Notes under the pieces: generated by a model
The model's database searches: none
Seen by the model: the letters and a program-made list of their open reading frames with translations, nothing else
Told to the model about the DNA's origin: nothing
Part shown: positions 1 through 11,499 of the stretch, one piece after another
Position numbering within the stretch: the stretch's first letter is position 1
How the letters are laid out: every line of letters begins with the position of its first letter
Assembly (NCBI GenBank): GCA_944472155.2
Contig: OX235275.1
Coordinates: forward strand, 25,136,436-25,200,435
Origin: Trichobilharzia szidati
Taxonomy: Eukaryota > Platyhelminthes > Trematoda > Strigeidida > Schistosomatidae
DNA: 64,000 nt
Reading direction: 5' to 3'
Position numbers and translations under genes: made by a program

Positions 1-377
1 GATTATGTTGATACAGTGCAGTGTAGCGTCCAGATTCGGCTAAACTCTTATAATAAGTTGGTGTGTTAGAAATGTATTCCAACCAATGTGGGTGAATTTA
101 TAATTTAGAAGAGAGAGCTCGATCGAACGCGCCATTTATAAAGATGAGAATTATGTACGACTGAATTTTGAACAAATTACTTTAAAAGTTTGTTGTCAGA
201 TGTCTTCCTCGACAGCCTTGTAGTGTACTACTGGTGTACTTCCTTATTTAAATAAAAATGAAACAGTTTTTTTTTGTTATGGTGTTATGTTCAGTGTATG
301 TGGTATTCTTCCTCAGTTGGTGGACTTCATGGTGTTTGAGTTGTTCAAATGATGGGGATTGAAGTAATTCAATTCAG
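1..377. other. unassigned flank
   Basis: No open frame, RNA gene or element boundary is recognised. The stretch is AT-rich and precedes an RTE fragment. A loosely similar string, around an ACAGTGCA motif, occurs near 9790-9830, so part may be an unclassified repeat. Confidence 0.4.
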
Positions 378-922
378 GTAGCACTTAGCTTCAAAAATAA
401 GATCCGGATTTTCAACTCCAATGTGAAGTCAGTCAGTGCTACTCACTATACGGATCAGAGACTCGCACTGCGCGTCATAAAGAGCATCTCAAACAAACTA
501 CAGACCTTCATTAACAGCCAGTTGTCTTCGCTCAATACTACTCAAGATCAGATGGCCGGCCAGAAAAGATCAGCAACAGAGATCTCTGGCAATGAGCGAA
601 CCAACCCAGCAGGAACCGATTGTGAAACAAAGAGGCAGGAAGAAATGGAGATGGATTGGCTGGCCATACTCTGAGGAAACCATCAAGTGGGTGACATCAC
701 TAGACAAGCCATTGCTCGAGTGGAACCCGGCCGAAAGGGAAGCGGGGAGTTGGTCGTCAGTGCAAGGGTGAGGGTGACTTGGAGGAGGTCATGTGAAGAG
801 GAGATGAAAACGTGTGGGCAGACTTGGAGCCAGGTGAGAACTTAAGCAGAGAAGCGAACGCAATGGAGACGTTTGGCTGAATCCCTATGTTCCTCTAGGA
901 ATTAAAGGAAACAATAACAATT
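378..922 (+). mobile_element. RTE-type non-LTR retrotransposon, 3' fragment (subfamily B)
   Basis: This is the 3' end of an RTE-type element. The 83-codon frame at 423-674 keeps the start of the post-RT region (MKSVSATHYTDQRLALRVIK) and ends in EMEMDWLAIL, a degraded form of the RKWRWIGW motif of sibling copies. The 3' end reads CCCTATGTTCCTCTAGGAAT, then an A-rich AACAAT tail. Siblings of the same subfamily lie at 9896-10690 (minus) and 28650-29246 (plus). Subfamily B differs from A in this tail (CCTCTAGGAATTAAAGG against CCACTAGGAACCCAAGG). It is 5'-truncated and non-coding. Confidence 0.8.
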
Positions 923-924
923 TA

Positions 925-1300
925 GGTAGGCATTTCGCTACCTGTGTTGTAGTGAACAGTCGTCACCAGCGGGGATTACAGCAGGTCGGGTGTGAGAACA
1001 AATACACTCTCCACCGATGATACTGGCTAATACCAGTTTCGGTATATTGTGAATTGGCAGAAGCTGGGATTCATGGGATGATCAGTGAGTGTATCGGGTC
1101 CTAGTGGCTTAATGGATCACCAGCTCTATTTGTAACTGGAAGGTTGTCGTTTCGAATCCTGACAGTGGGTGCTGAAGCAGAGTCCCAAACTGCGCTGACG
1201 AAACACCTGGCTTGTCCAGTGCTCCCTGTTCGTTTCACGTGGTTCTCTAACTGAAATCAGCTCTTGATGAAACCCTGTTACCAATCCAATCTCTGCAAAC
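925..1300 (+). repeat. Smα-like SINE copy
   Basis: This near-complete tRNA-derived repeat is shared by many copies in the window. Landmarks in order are a GTATATTGTGAATTGGCAGA block, a 'CTAGTGGCTTAATGG' A-box-like segment, a pol III B-box-like TTTCGAATCCT, and a degenerate hammerhead-like core (GAGTCCCA ... GACGAAACA). It ends with GGTTCTCTAACTGAAATCAG. The core has drifted (GCTGAAGCAGAG in place of CTGATGA), so no activity is expected. Confidence 0.7.
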
Positions 1301-1312
1301 ACTGTACACACA

Positions 1313-1410
1313 TCTGTTTCGTTCTATTTTTGGAGTTTTCATCAGTGCGAACCCACTACCCCTACCAGGGGTGATCGAAGCAGGGAGCTTCAGTTTACGA
1401 CGAGATCAAT
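1313..1410 (-). repeat. Smα-like SINE fragment, inverted
   Basis: Read on the minus strand, the piece holds the hammerhead-like arm and the B-box end of the Smα-like repeat (plus-strand text CTGTTTCGTTCTATTTTTGG, then CATCAGTGCGAACCCAC). It lies directly beside the plus-strand copy at 925-1300, giving a head-on pair like those at 7, 8 and 26 kb. Confidence 0.55.
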
Positions 1411-1829
1411 CTAGTTGACCCTTCAGCTAATTGGGTTGGTGGAATTTAATGAATGCCCTGTGAATTCTATCTTTCGTCAAGTCGTGTTGTGTAGTGCTGC
1501 CACCAACCAATGTGTCTTTGATAAGCGCCCACTTCACACCTTGACATGGTGGATCCCCCTACTGGTCATGATTTCGCAGCATATCTTTCGGTTGTTCACC
1601 CATTTGGCCATCATCAGTGACCTGAAGAGGTTGATGTATATTTAGATGACGGAATTAGTGGGGATTTGAATTCATATGATTTCAATGGTTAGGTTTCGTC
1701 CTGAACAAATACATCAGTAAGAGCAGCTATTAATCGGGATTGAGACTCAGTATTATACATAGTGACTGTCGTGGAACACAACTATCACTTATTAACAAGT
1801 CTGTGAAAATGTGTATAAATTTGGATGGG
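1411..1829. other. unassigned 0.4 kb
   Basis: The stretch between two element fragments has short open frames only, up to 76 codons, without recognisable motifs. I see no repeat relationship elsewhere in the window. Confidence 0.35.
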
Positions 1830-2465
1830 TATTACATTGATTGGTGAACATTACTATGGCATGCTCCAAATCTTTATCAGTCTCATTCAACAGTTATATC
1901 ACAATGACACGTGTAAGGTGATACACAACGGAAAACTCAGCGAGGCGTTCGAAGTGAATGCAGAAGCAAGACAGGACTACTTATTGTGGTGGGCTGGATC
2001 ATGCGTCAGGTTGTGTTTAGGGAGTGAGAAGGTAGAAACGCGCTGGACCGACAAGAAGACTCTAGAAAAAAATTCAAGAACTTACAGGCGAAAACAAAAA
2101 GACAAGCTGAAGAAGCAGGCAGCAAAGACAGGAAGGACTCCAGATGAACATAGAGAAGAGGTAGGTAATTAAGATAACCAACCAAAAACAGCAAACAGCA
2201 CTAATCACTATCAACGGGAGAGATTTGATAGAAGTTACTTCCTTCACCTATCTGGGAAGCTCAGTTTCAACCACAGGTAGTGAGAACGTATGATGTCAGC
2301 ACCAGCCAGAGTGGATCGGAAAGGCGAAATACGCCTTCATCAACCTGAAACCAGTTTGAAAATCTTCTGTACTCCTCGGCATAAAGAGCCATATTCGGAT
2401 TTTTAACACCAATGTGAAGTCAGTCAGTCAGTTCTTCTCTATGGGTTAGAAACTTGACACGCACA
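1830..2465 (+). mobile_element. RTE-type retrotransposon fragment (subfamily A), RT middle to post-RT
   Basis: The frame reading QIFISLIQQLYHNDTCKVIH corresponds to the RT palm segment of the fuller copy at 36427-37981 (QIFINLIQQLYDNGTCQVIH). It continues through the AGAAGACTCTAG and CACGGAG-type blocks to GTGAAGTCAGTCAGTTCTTC. The FADD region is lost and several frameshifts are present. The 3' end is missing and the sequence passes directly into a PLE at about 2466. Confidence 0.75.
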
Positions 2466-3715
2466 TCACGTATTAGAATAGGGAGAGGTAAAGAAGAGTT
2501 CAACAGCTGCCATCATGCCATCAATTTCACGTTGGAATCAGAGATTAACTCGGAATTCCATTTTTTGGATGTTTTTCTAAAGAGGAGATCTGATGCTTCT
2601 CTACAAAGATCAATCTACAGGAAACCAACATGGAATGGTCAGTACACAAATTTCCATAGCTGGGTCCCTTTGAGAAGAAAGAGAAATCTGATCCATTCCT
2701 AAACGTCAAGAATAAAGAGAATATGTTTAAGTGATACAATCGATGGGTAACTGGGGCGACTCAGACAAGTCCTCATAGAGAATGGATATCCTCCAAGATT
2801 TATCGAGAAAAACATGAAGTTAAGGGAAAAGTCTGAAAGAATCCAGACGGTGCCAAATAAACTGCTATTTATGAGCGTTGAATTTAAAGGTGATAAAGCA
2901 CAACTGAGATCCTAAAGAATCGCCTATGCAGGTCACTGAAGAAAGCCTTCTTTATGGCTGAGCTACGTATCAATTTCTACAGCTGACAAATGATCAATGG
3001 GTGTGGGAAGGATAAATTGCCGCTTTGGGCCACCTTAATGTGTGTTTATAAATTCACCCGCTCGTGTGGAGCTAGTTATATTGGCCGCACAAAGCGCACA
3101 CTTTCCAAACGCATCTCTGAACATTATCCGGCATGGTTAGCAAAGGAACAGTGTAAGACAATTATTAGCTCAATTCTCGAGCATTTGGTGAACTCAGGCC
3201 ACATAGCTCCACCAGAGTCGTCTTTCAAGATCATCTACAAAGTGAAGTCAAATGGTACAAAGGGCGTCATGTTTCGGCTTTTGTGTATGGCGGAGGCGCT
3301 GGGAATTCATCAATACAACGCTGAACTCTGTATACAGAAAATGTTTGTCCAGTCTCTTACTCTACCTTGGTCTTAGCCTTCTCACTAATCGTTCCCTGTT
3401 AAAAAAATTCACTATTATCACTCTCATATGCTCCTCTTGGATATTTTCATACTCTCTTCACACTTGTTAAACTGACACTCAAATACCTTTATTCTGACTC
3501 AATAGCAATTTTAACCTTATCAAATGTCTATCTTTGTTCCGTTGAGTACCAGATGATTTACAACTTTTAATTCTCACTTCTAAAGCCACTTCTGAGTAAT
3601 TATATATCAATTATGTCACCCCCTATTACTCAATAATAGACCACTATATATTTTTGTAAGTATAAGTACGATTGTACAGCCTCTGAAGAAGATTTCATCG
3701 ATAAAGATAAAGAAC
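2466..3715 (+). pseudogene. Penelope-like element, RT C-terminus, GIY-YIG nuclease and 3' UTR
   Basis: PLEs encode a reverse transcriptase fused to a C-terminal GIY-YIG endonuclease. Here the end of the RT part is readable (SIYRKPTWNGQYTNFHSWVP at about 2610-2670), then an ENGYPPRFIEK-type segment. A 128-codon frame at 2990-3376 has VYKFTRSCGASYIGRTKRTL followed by ISEH, the GIY-YIG signature with its Y, G, R and EH residues. The protein end is SLTLPWS. The 3' UTR to about 3715 recurs at 30868-31108. Frameshifts near 2700-2990 and a stop before the nuclease show it is inactive. Confidence 0.85.
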
Positions 3716-4740
3716 AATTTATTTTAAGATTAGGGTTAGGATGTATATCTTTTTCCTAAATCTTGAACTTTATGCCGAAAAAAAACAATAAGAAGACGTA
3801 GTTTATATTCTGAAATGATTAATGTGTAATTGAGCAATACATTTCGTACATTCTGATCAAAAACACACACGCGCACACATGAGTATCTGTCATATACATT
3901 CATATTGAAGGCAAGATAGCATAAATTATTACAATATAAGATTTAATAGTGTGAAATATTCCCATATCATGAATTAAAAGTCAATCTGAACGAAGAATAT
4001 TCATTTCACAATAATTTCTCCTCTTCAGGTCCTTACAATTATAAAATATAATATTTCTTGTCGTTACAATAATGATAGCCAGTTATGCGGCGGATACATT
4101 TTTTTTAAGGTAGAATAACAGATTTGTTATGGGGTGTCAAAATAAATAGTCGTATTTGTGTGACAAATGTTGTGCTAGTTGGCTGAAATCGATTACAAAA
4201 TATTTCGGTGAGATGGGAGACAATAGTGGTGATTAGTCAAAATAGATTTGTAGAGTGTGGGGTAGGAAAATTGACAAGTCAGTTAAAGGTTATAAAAGAT
4301 GTCAGGTGAGTGACTAGTACAAAGTGGTATGTATTAAAGAAGAGGAGATAGTAAGACTGTAATGAGAGATTCATAATGAAATAACGAATGTGTGAAATGA
4401 AACAGGTGGAGGCATATCTATTGAGGGAAAAGAGATAATATCACTAATGATGATATGTCCGGATAGTATAAATGGAAACTTCGATAGTATTGAGAGAATG
4501 TTTGCATGAAGGGTATAAATTATGATGAATAATAATAATTGTAATAACAAGCAAACAAAGAAAAAACAAAACCAAGAGGGTTTAAGGGTAGAAGCACTCT
4601 TTATGAGAAGAAGAAGCATCAATCCAAGTTTGGTCAAGGTAGGAACAGCGTCTGGAAGTGTTCTTTTTATTTTGATACCCCATAACTAATCTATTACAAT
4701 ACAGGTCAAATTGTGTACAGATCATTTTCACAAGTAATGG
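3716..4740. other. unassigned AT-rich 1 kb
   Basis: I see no coding frame with motifs and no repeat shared with other parts of the window. There is a short CA/CG-alternating run near 3865-3880 and a TTAGGGTTAGG string at about 3730-3740. Everything else looks like unique AT-rich DNA. Confidence 0.4.
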
Positions 4741-5305
4741 GTAGGACGGTCGGTCGGTCGGTTTTCGACATAGAACTTTGCACATATGTGCGGTAGTTCA
4801 AGTCGCCACACTCTCTCCTTTTAGCACACAAAGGAAGAGAAGAAAGTAGGAGAAATGCATAATATAGACAGTAAACAGAGGTGTGAGACAAAGGAGTAGT
4901 AATAACGAAGAACAATATAGTTTCATTGGAAATCATAAGTCAGTCACAAGGAGTGGATGCGCCACGACTGAGAACGATTTTGAGCCATGTCACCAATTGT
5001 TTCCAACCATTGGTTTTACCGTCCCGAGGACCCCAGCCAGAAAGTCTACACCTCCCGACATGGCTTAGACTAACTGTTGTGGATTTCATTGACTGGTGCC
5101 ATGTTTTCGTTTGACCGCCGCTAGCTCTTTTCCAGCCTGACCCTATATCAGCTAACATTGCCCATTGTCGAGGAAGGCGATGACTAGGCATACGTAGCAC
5201 ATGTTCTAACCACCTCAGTCGATGTAATTTCACAGTCTCGTCGACTGAGTAGGAAGATAACACTAGGGAGTGGGGCAAGAAAAAGGAAGGAAGGAACCTC
5301 ATCTC
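4741..5305 (-). pseudogene. second non-LTR retrotransposon lineage, C-terminal fragment
   Basis: A 120-codon minus-strand frame (4940-5302) carries VKLHRLRWLEHVLRMPSHRL and later RCRLSGWGPRDG, the end of the protein of a trematode non-LTR element distinct from the RTE copies here. The same protein end occurs, more broken, on the plus strand at 15425-16675. A CGGT-type short tandem repeat at about 4749-4762 probably marks the 3' end. I cannot assign the clade (CR1-like or RTE-like) without a search. Confidence 0.7.
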
Positions 5306-5869
5306 TAAATTGGATTATTAAGGCAGGTTCGAGGTAATAACAAATAATTTTTCCATGCATAGTACAAATTTAAGTCTTTTCATGGCCAAGGCTCCAACGA
5401 ATTTAAGTATGTGACCCAGCGTTGTTTTATATGTGTCTTTAAAGGCATCATGGAAATGAACTTTGTGACCTGTATCCAATGATGCGCCGCGCTAGAAATG
5501 ATGTTGGACATCTATTTCCGGGATCAGCTGTATCCGGGACACATGTGTTCAGGGCAGAACCCCTTGGTGTCTGCAGGTCAGGGGTAGTACGGAACATATT
5601 CCGTAGTGGCTGTAATAACAAATAAAATCACCGGATACAACTGATTCCGGAAATAGGTGTCCAACTTCATCAACATATAGCGAAGCACATCATGGAGACC
5701 GGTCACAAGGGGTAGATTTCAATATTACCTTTAGACACATATTTAAAGCGAGGTTGGGTCACATACTTAAGTTAGTTGAAGCCTTGGCCATCAAAAGGAC
5801 TTAAACTTGTCTTATCTATCCAAAAGTTTTTGTTATTATTATTTTAAGTCTGCCTTGACAATTGAATTT
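5306..5869. mobile_element. palindromic foldback element (MITE-like), 0.56 kb
   Basis: Two arms of about 230 bases are imperfect reverse complements: 5306-5537 and 5631-5869, with a 93-base loop. Matching landmarks are ATGGCCAAGGC (5382-5392) against GCCTTGGCCAT (5781-5791), and AAATTTAAGTC (5367-5377) against GACTTAAA (5798-5805). Nothing in the loop codes. This is the structure of a non-autonomous foldback or MITE-type element. I do not know its superfamily. Confidence 0.75.
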
Positions 5870-6355
5870 GGAACCAAGGTTCACCTTGGTCCTCCTTCTT
5901 CCTCTTATCCCACACTTTTACGTCATCTTCCCACCTCTTATTTGTAAACCTGACCTGTACACAACTTGACCTGTATTGTAATGATTCATGCTACCCCTTA
6001 CCTTCTATATAAATGTGCATGACAAGTACTCGTGTGTGTGTGTGTGTGTGATCAGAATGTCTGAAATTTGTTTCAGAAATGTAAATTACGTCTTCGTGTA
6101 TTGTTTTGTCGAAATTCATAACGGAAACTATAATTGCTTTAAATTTCTCCCAAAATGACTCAAATTCGTCTGCTTTAAATAAGAGACTGGCGGGTTACAG
6201 CTCATGGTTTAACTTTTACATCTTCTACAATCAATGGCTTCTACTCATCTGATAGTTAGTTATTCATCCAATTGATTTAACTCTTGAGCAGTTCTTTAGT
6301 TAAAGGAAAGACAAAAAATTAACATTACAATCAGTAAACATGTGTGTGTGTGTGT
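5870..6355. repeat. low-complexity stretch with GT microsatellites
   Basis: There are two GT/TG dinucleotide runs at 6031-6049 and about 6342-6361. The DNA between them is AT-rich without a recognised element. The second run abuts a PLE end. Confidence 0.5.
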
Positions 6356-6540
6356 GTGTGTAAAACTTGGGCATTGCGGTAGTAAGTAATTCCATATTAG
6401 TTTGTTTATTAGACGTATCTATCACACAGTGAGTGAAACAGTATCATTATTCACTGGATGACACAGTTTCGAACAAAATTTGTTTATTGTTCATAATCAT
6501 ATCATCATCAGTTATAATCACACGACTTTGAAACTTTTTG
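6356..6540 (-). mobile_element. Penelope-like element terminal sequence, minus strand
   Basis: The sequence matches the minus-strand PLE end at 34505-34680: ATTCCATATTAGTTTGTTTA, then TTCATAATCATATCA and AATCACACGACTTTGAA. The plus-strand form of the same terminal region is at 61900-62055. Only the terminal repeat is left, with no coding part. Confidence 0.7.
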
Positions 6541-6850
6541 CCCTGGAATGTTTGCAGCGGACCCGAAGGAAATGCTAGAGATGGGTTGTATGTCGCTGCT
6601 GTAGTTCCGACTGCCAATTTGGCATCACGATGATAAGCTCAATCAATATTCAAATTCTGCATAGACGTGGAAACAATTAATTCTATGTAAAAGTACTTGA
6701 CGGCATGGAAATAGAACTATGAGGTACCAGTATCACCTCCATTGCCGCGAATGATGTAACTGTGATCTACAATTTATCAATGTCATCGTATCAATTGAAT
6801 GAGTGTTTGCGAAATTAAAAACGTGTCAGGTGTTGGTTTGTAGGGATTTG
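6541..6850. other. unassigned 0.3 kb
   Basis: Nothing is recognised between a PLE end and the Smα-like pair. The TGATTTGATTTGATT short repeat at its right end adjoins the Smα-like tail. Confidence 0.35.
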
Positions 6851-7215
6851 ATTTGATTTGATTGGTTGAAAGATTTCATTATGAGCTCATATTAGTTTAG
6901 AGGACCAGTGGAGAACAAGGCTCAGGAAGTACTGCCAGACAACTAGGTGTATCTATCGTCAGCCTAGTTTAAGACTCCGTCAGGACTCGAGCCCAGACAG
7001 AACCTTCCGGATACAAGACGAGCTCGTAGACCAAACAACAGCCACTGCGTACATATCTAGTAGCTAGCCCACGAATTCCAACTTCTGCCAATTCACGATA
7101 TAGCGTGACTGGCATTAGCCAGTATCATCGAAGGCGAGTATCTATCGTTTTACCTGACCTACTGGTCACCTTACTGGTCACGACCCGTCAATAGAAACCA
7201 CGAAACTACCTACCT
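6851..7215 (-). repeat. Smα-like SINE, minus strand
   Basis: Minus-strand copy with the usual order reversed: TTTCATTATGAGCTCAT tail, degenerate hammerhead-like arm (CGTCAGCCTAGTTTAAGACT), B-box-side ACTCGAGCCCA, CAAGACGAGCTCGTAGACC and the CAATTCACGATATAGCG block. It forms the left half of an inverted pair with 7255-7562. Confidence 0.7.
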
Positions 7216-7254
7216 ACTTGTACAGGGCAAGTGGGTAGTAGAGCATCAGAGTGA

Positions 7255-7562
7255 TATTCAAGTGTTGTTTAGTGTATCATGAGCTGATATCGGTTACAGA
7301 ACCCATTGGAAATGGCAGAAGACGGAATTCATCGGTTGGCCATTGGATCGAGTCCAAATGAGTGGTTTAATGGTCTACGAGCTCACCTTGTATAACCGGA
7401 AGGTTCTGAGCTTGAACTCTGGTCGGTGGAGGGTGAGTACTGTTGAAGTGGAGTCCCAAAGTAGGCTGACAAAACAGCTAGTTGTCTAGGAGTAAGTACT
7501 CCATGTGGCTTGTCTTCCAATGGTTCTCTCACTGATGTTAGCTCATAATTCAACTATCACAG
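7255..7562 (+). repeat. Smα-like SINE, plus strand
   Basis: Plus-strand partner of the copy at 6851-7215. It has GAGTGGTTTAATGGTCTACG (A-box region), GAGCTTGAACTCT (B-box remnant), and GGAGTCCCAAAGTAGGCTGA followed by CAAAACAG where active repeats have GACGAAAC. It ends in TGGTTCTCTCACTGATG. The changed GAAA makes ribozyme activity unlikely. Confidence 0.7.
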
Positions 7563-7639
7563 CTGAAATCTCAGGGATCTTAATCGAACAATCAGAATTG
7601 AGATGGGCGAAAGACTGGTACATTCATCAAAAAAATATA

Positions 7640-8559
7640 TAATAAAAACGTTAAAAACATGATATTAAACTGGATAATGCTCTCTGATATGTTATAGATA
7701 GAATTGATTTCCAATTTGTCTGAGGATGTTCGCCAGAGAAACCATACCATACTCGATGCATGTATTCATCGCCGTGACTACTCAACGACATCCTCGGTTG
7801 TTTTCTTCAACCTATACCGAATTAGTGCACGTGCCCGTGGTTGGATCCATAAGATTGGGGGAATGGTTGACACGATGATGAATACAACCCAGAGATGACA
7901 ACTGGTTGTTTCCCGTTCACTGGTCAGTATATATGTGGTAGGAATCAGCTTTAAATTGTAATCATCTTACGATTTTGATCGTGTGACCGGATGACTATGA
8001 AATATCATCCCCTTTTTCTCACCTTCGTCTCGGTTAGAAAGCCAATCAGTCAGAATATTCAAGTGTTGGTTTGTGGGGATTTGGTTGATTGGTTACAGGA
8101 TTTCATCATGAGCTGAAACTGGTTAGAGAGCCATTGAAAAAGCTGCACGGAGTAATGGACAGCTGTTTCGTTCTAGTTTTAGCAGATTCGAACTCCGGTG
8201 GATGCCGACTGATGACAGTCCCAAACTAGGCTGACGAAACAGCTGTCCAGTACTCCATGCAGGTTTTCCAATGGCTCTCTAATCAGTGTTAGCTCATGAT
8301 GAAATCCTTTAATCGGAATATTTATTTTCTCCTGCCTTAGCCGAATCGCCTACCAATCAGAACAATCCATTTCCACTGCCCTGGACCGATTTTAATATGG
8401 TAAAAAATATATATGAATATAACCTGTTCTTCCTGATAAATATCGTATCGTTAGAGTCACAGGCCAGTCTTTGTCTTTTGATGTTTACGTGACTCAATGA
8501 AGTGGAAAGTACTACGGGCGAAAAGGCATATTCAGCGCAGCACTTGAGTTGTTCATTGA
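7640..8559 (+). repeat. unclassified interspersed repeat R1, copy 1 (split)
   Basis: This unit shares long collinear stretches with 13196-13629 plus 14551-14700, for example GGTTGACACGATG, AACCCAGAGATGACAACTGG, and later CGAATCGCCTACCAATCA. It is interrupted at 8060-8315 by a palindromic Smα-like insert flanked by GAATATT repeats. A third piece, minus strand, is at 25075-25195. I find no protein motif in it, so it may be an unrecognised non-autonomous element or the UTR of one. Confidence 0.65.
8060..8315. mobile_element. palindromic Smα-like insertion with 7-bp flanking repeat
   Basis: The left half (8060-8186) is the Smα-like 3' part on the minus strand and the right half (8187-8315) the same part on the plus strand, so the insert is a head-to-head palindrome. 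The right half has CGACTGATGACAGTCCCA and CTGACGAAACAGCTGTCCAG, a hammerhead-like core. Both edges carry GAATATT (8053-8059 and 8316-8322). The R1 copy at 13196 reads straight through this site (CAGAATATTTATTTTCTCC), confirming insertion. Confidence 0.7.
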
Positions 8560-9895
8560 GTCAGTATTGTTATAAACATGCATAAATCCACTCGGTGGTA
8601 TCAGCTGTCGACAAGATCATAACAAATTGGAGATAAGGATGGGATACTGTTGCATTTGATGTTGCTCAGTGCATGGAAAATATCTCTGACTATTTGGAAA
8701 ATGTGTCAACACAAATTAAGAAGTGCGTACCATTAAACGTTCAATCTAAATCGATATGAACACGGGACCATGGTTTGTCAGACAGCGGCCAGGAATACAG
8801 TTCTGTCTTGCATGCTTAACGGTGGTCGAAGTTTTGATTGCAATAACTTAGGGGAATTCAGAAGGTATTGTGCTATCATTATCTGTAAAGTTATTTTCAG
8901 GTCTTGTTCCACGAGTCAGACAGACGTCGAGTTTGAATGCCAATATCTTCAGGGCTATTCAAATGATAAACAAACATCAAATACTTGAATTGATCTGATG
9001 TCATCTCGTGTGGTTTGAATCTTTCACATTCACTCTTCACTTCATCAACATAACTGACATAATCGTTGGAAGATACTTCTTATAACTGATACCGACACTG
9101 GTACCGAAACGGTGACTGTATCATTGAACGATAATGCATGGGGATTCTTTTACAGAATGAAATCAATATATTTGTTATGCTCGATAGTACCAAGTTTTCG
9201 TAATAATAATAATAATCGAACTTTCACAGCATCATCGAACATGACACATTCAGTAAGAAAAACGTCTTCGAAATGATTGAATCCTGCATCAATTACGAGA
9301 CCAGATACTGGGTCGTACGTGGTTGAACTCACTGACAGAATTTGAAATGTTTTCATATTTATCTTGGTGAGTTGTAGAAGGGACTTGAACGGACAACGTC
9401 TGAGTGAGAGCTTCGATTAATTTCATTCTGAGCTTTCTGCAGCTGTAAGATGGGTTTGAGATCATTCACAGAAATAAACGGTGCGAATAAGGTGAAATTA
9501 ACACCGTCAACGATTTGTTCTGGATACACTGTGTTGAATAACGTCGTCGCCTGGCAATACCAAACGTTGAATTATTGGAATTAATGCTCCAGCACTTCTG
9601 TTGCCTATTGCTTCTACAAAACCTTTGCGAAGTGAAGTGAAGTGCCGTAAATTTCAAGCACCAATACTTGATTAGCCTTTCTTCTTCCCTTAATATACTG
9701 CTTCCTAATGAGGACAGTCTCATTGATGCGAACAATTACTTGTACTCCTACAAGACAACTAGTAATCCCCTACAACTTCCATGACGCTGATTCTACAGTG
9801 CAATGTTGATACCACTGCAGTGTAGAGATCAGGCAACTTTCTGTCTCATTTGCTGCTGCTGACGTTAATAATAATAATAGCTTTATTTGGTATAT
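8560..9895. other. unassigned 1.3 kb
   Basis: Several frames of 60-90 codons occur (such as 8770-8988 plus and 9466-9735 minus), but none has a domain or splice arrangement I can support. An ATA-rich run at 9867-9880 and a TATTATTATTATT run at 9897-9909 adjoin the tail of the RTE copy that follows. Confidence 0.35.
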
Positions 9896-10690
9896 ATTAT
9901 TATTATTCTTTCCTTTAATTCCTAGAGGAACATAGGAATTCAGCCAAACTTCTCCATTGCGTTCGCTTCTCTGCTAGAGTCTTCACCTGGCTCCAAGTCT
10001 GCCCACATGCTTTCATCTCCTCTTCACATGATCTCCTCCAAGTCACCCTCAACCTTGCACTGACGACCAACTCGCCGCTTCCCTTTCGGCCGGGTTCCAC
10101 TCGAGCAATGGCTTGTCTAGTGATGTCACTTGATGGCTTGTTTCCTCAGAGTATGGCCAGCCAATCCATCTCCATTTCTTCCTGCCTCTTTGTTTCACAA
10201 TCGGTTCCTGCTGTGTTGGTTCGCTCATTGCCAGAGATCTCTGTTGCTGATCTTTTCTGGCCGGCCATCTGATCTTGAGTAGTATTGAGCGAAGACACCT
10301 AGTTGTTAATGAAGGTCTGTAGTTTGTTTGAGATGCTCTATATGACGCGCAGTGCGAGTCTCTGATCCGTATAGTGAGTAGCACTGACTTCACATTGGAG
10401 TTGAAAATCCGGATCTTATTTTTGATGGTGAGTAGTGCTGTTGACCTCCTGCACACAGACTTGAGAGTAGTGAAAGCTTGTCTTGCTTTCCCGATCGTCA
10501 CTGCTTTGATATCCTCGTCAGTTCCACTCGCCTGTAGTTGAAACGATGCTTCCCAGGTAGGGAAAAGAGGTTGTTCCTTCCATTTATCCTGATCGTTGTC
10601 TATTGTTGTTGTTCTTATCCAGGAATCTTGATTACTTCTGTTTTCTCTATGTTCACCTGAAGTCCTATCTTTGTACGAGATTGGCAAAGC
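9896..10690 (-). pseudogene. RTE-type element (subfamily B), C-terminal ORF fragment
   Basis: Minus-strand element with its 3' tail (TTATTATT microsatellite, then CTTTCCTTTAATTCCTAGAG) at the left edge. The 212-codon frame at 10049-10687 keeps DEDIKAVTIGKARQAFTTLK, NKIRIFNSNVKSVLL and GRKKWRWIGWPYSEE, the post-RT C-terminal domain of the resident RTE family. The endonuclease and RT catalytic parts are gone (5' truncation). It is the longest surviving subfamily B frame here. Confidence 0.85.
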
Positions 10691-11499
10691 TTTATTTATT
10701 TAGTACACCGTTCATATACTGTAGAAAATTTTCCGCCTAGTTTATTGCATGATATTTTCCCGTCATCCAGACAGGATCTTCAAATAAAATATCACGTGAC
10801 AGTAGGCTATTGGAAACACTTCTGCCTGATATGAAGTACATACCAAGAAATTATGATATCTCTCCTTTGTCTTCTTCGTCTGTAAATGCATCTTAATTGG
10901 TTGGATCTCAAGAATCCATACTCTGTGAACCAAGGACACAATCCAAGAACAGCTAGCTATCTCTTGCATTGCAATACACCCCAACCCCCACGATTATGTT
11001 TTTTCTTCTCACGATAACTAGAAACTTGCGAATCAGGAAGTCGTACACACATTAAATACTCGCCAGTGTGTGAAACGTTATTAAAGATCATATTTTATAA
11101 AACTTAATAAAACTAAAAGGGAGAAAATATCTGTGAGATATCATTGGGAGTTTTCAATAGCCCAAATTTAGGCAGATCTTACAGGTCTTTGTGAAATCCA
11201 ACAATGCAGAAGGCATAGGATATCCATCAAAGAAAGCTTAGATCTGCAGAAAAATTTACCTAGGGAATAAGTAAGATACTGTACCCCTATCCTCACGAAT
11301 CGATTTTCTCGTATAGCCTCGATTTTACACCTGTAGCAGTTGATAAGATCACGCATAAAGTAGTATATCATCATTTCTCACTCATGTTGTGATTCATTAT
11401 GCGATCAATCATTTCTCACGGCTGTGAGGCCGAGTTTATTGTTGTAAAGAAAATGTATAAATCCCATGTGTTTTGTTTTCCTAATAGTTGTTGTATAAT
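10691..11499. other. unassigned 0.8 kb
   Basis: AT-rich DNA between an RTE copy and a PLE end. Short frames (10763-10984 and 11168-11374, both minus) show no motifs. It may be old element DNA. Confidence 0.35.

Noticed and set aside
10049..10687. 212-codon host gene
   Set aside because: It is the C-terminal part of an RTE element with the family's 3' tail beside it.
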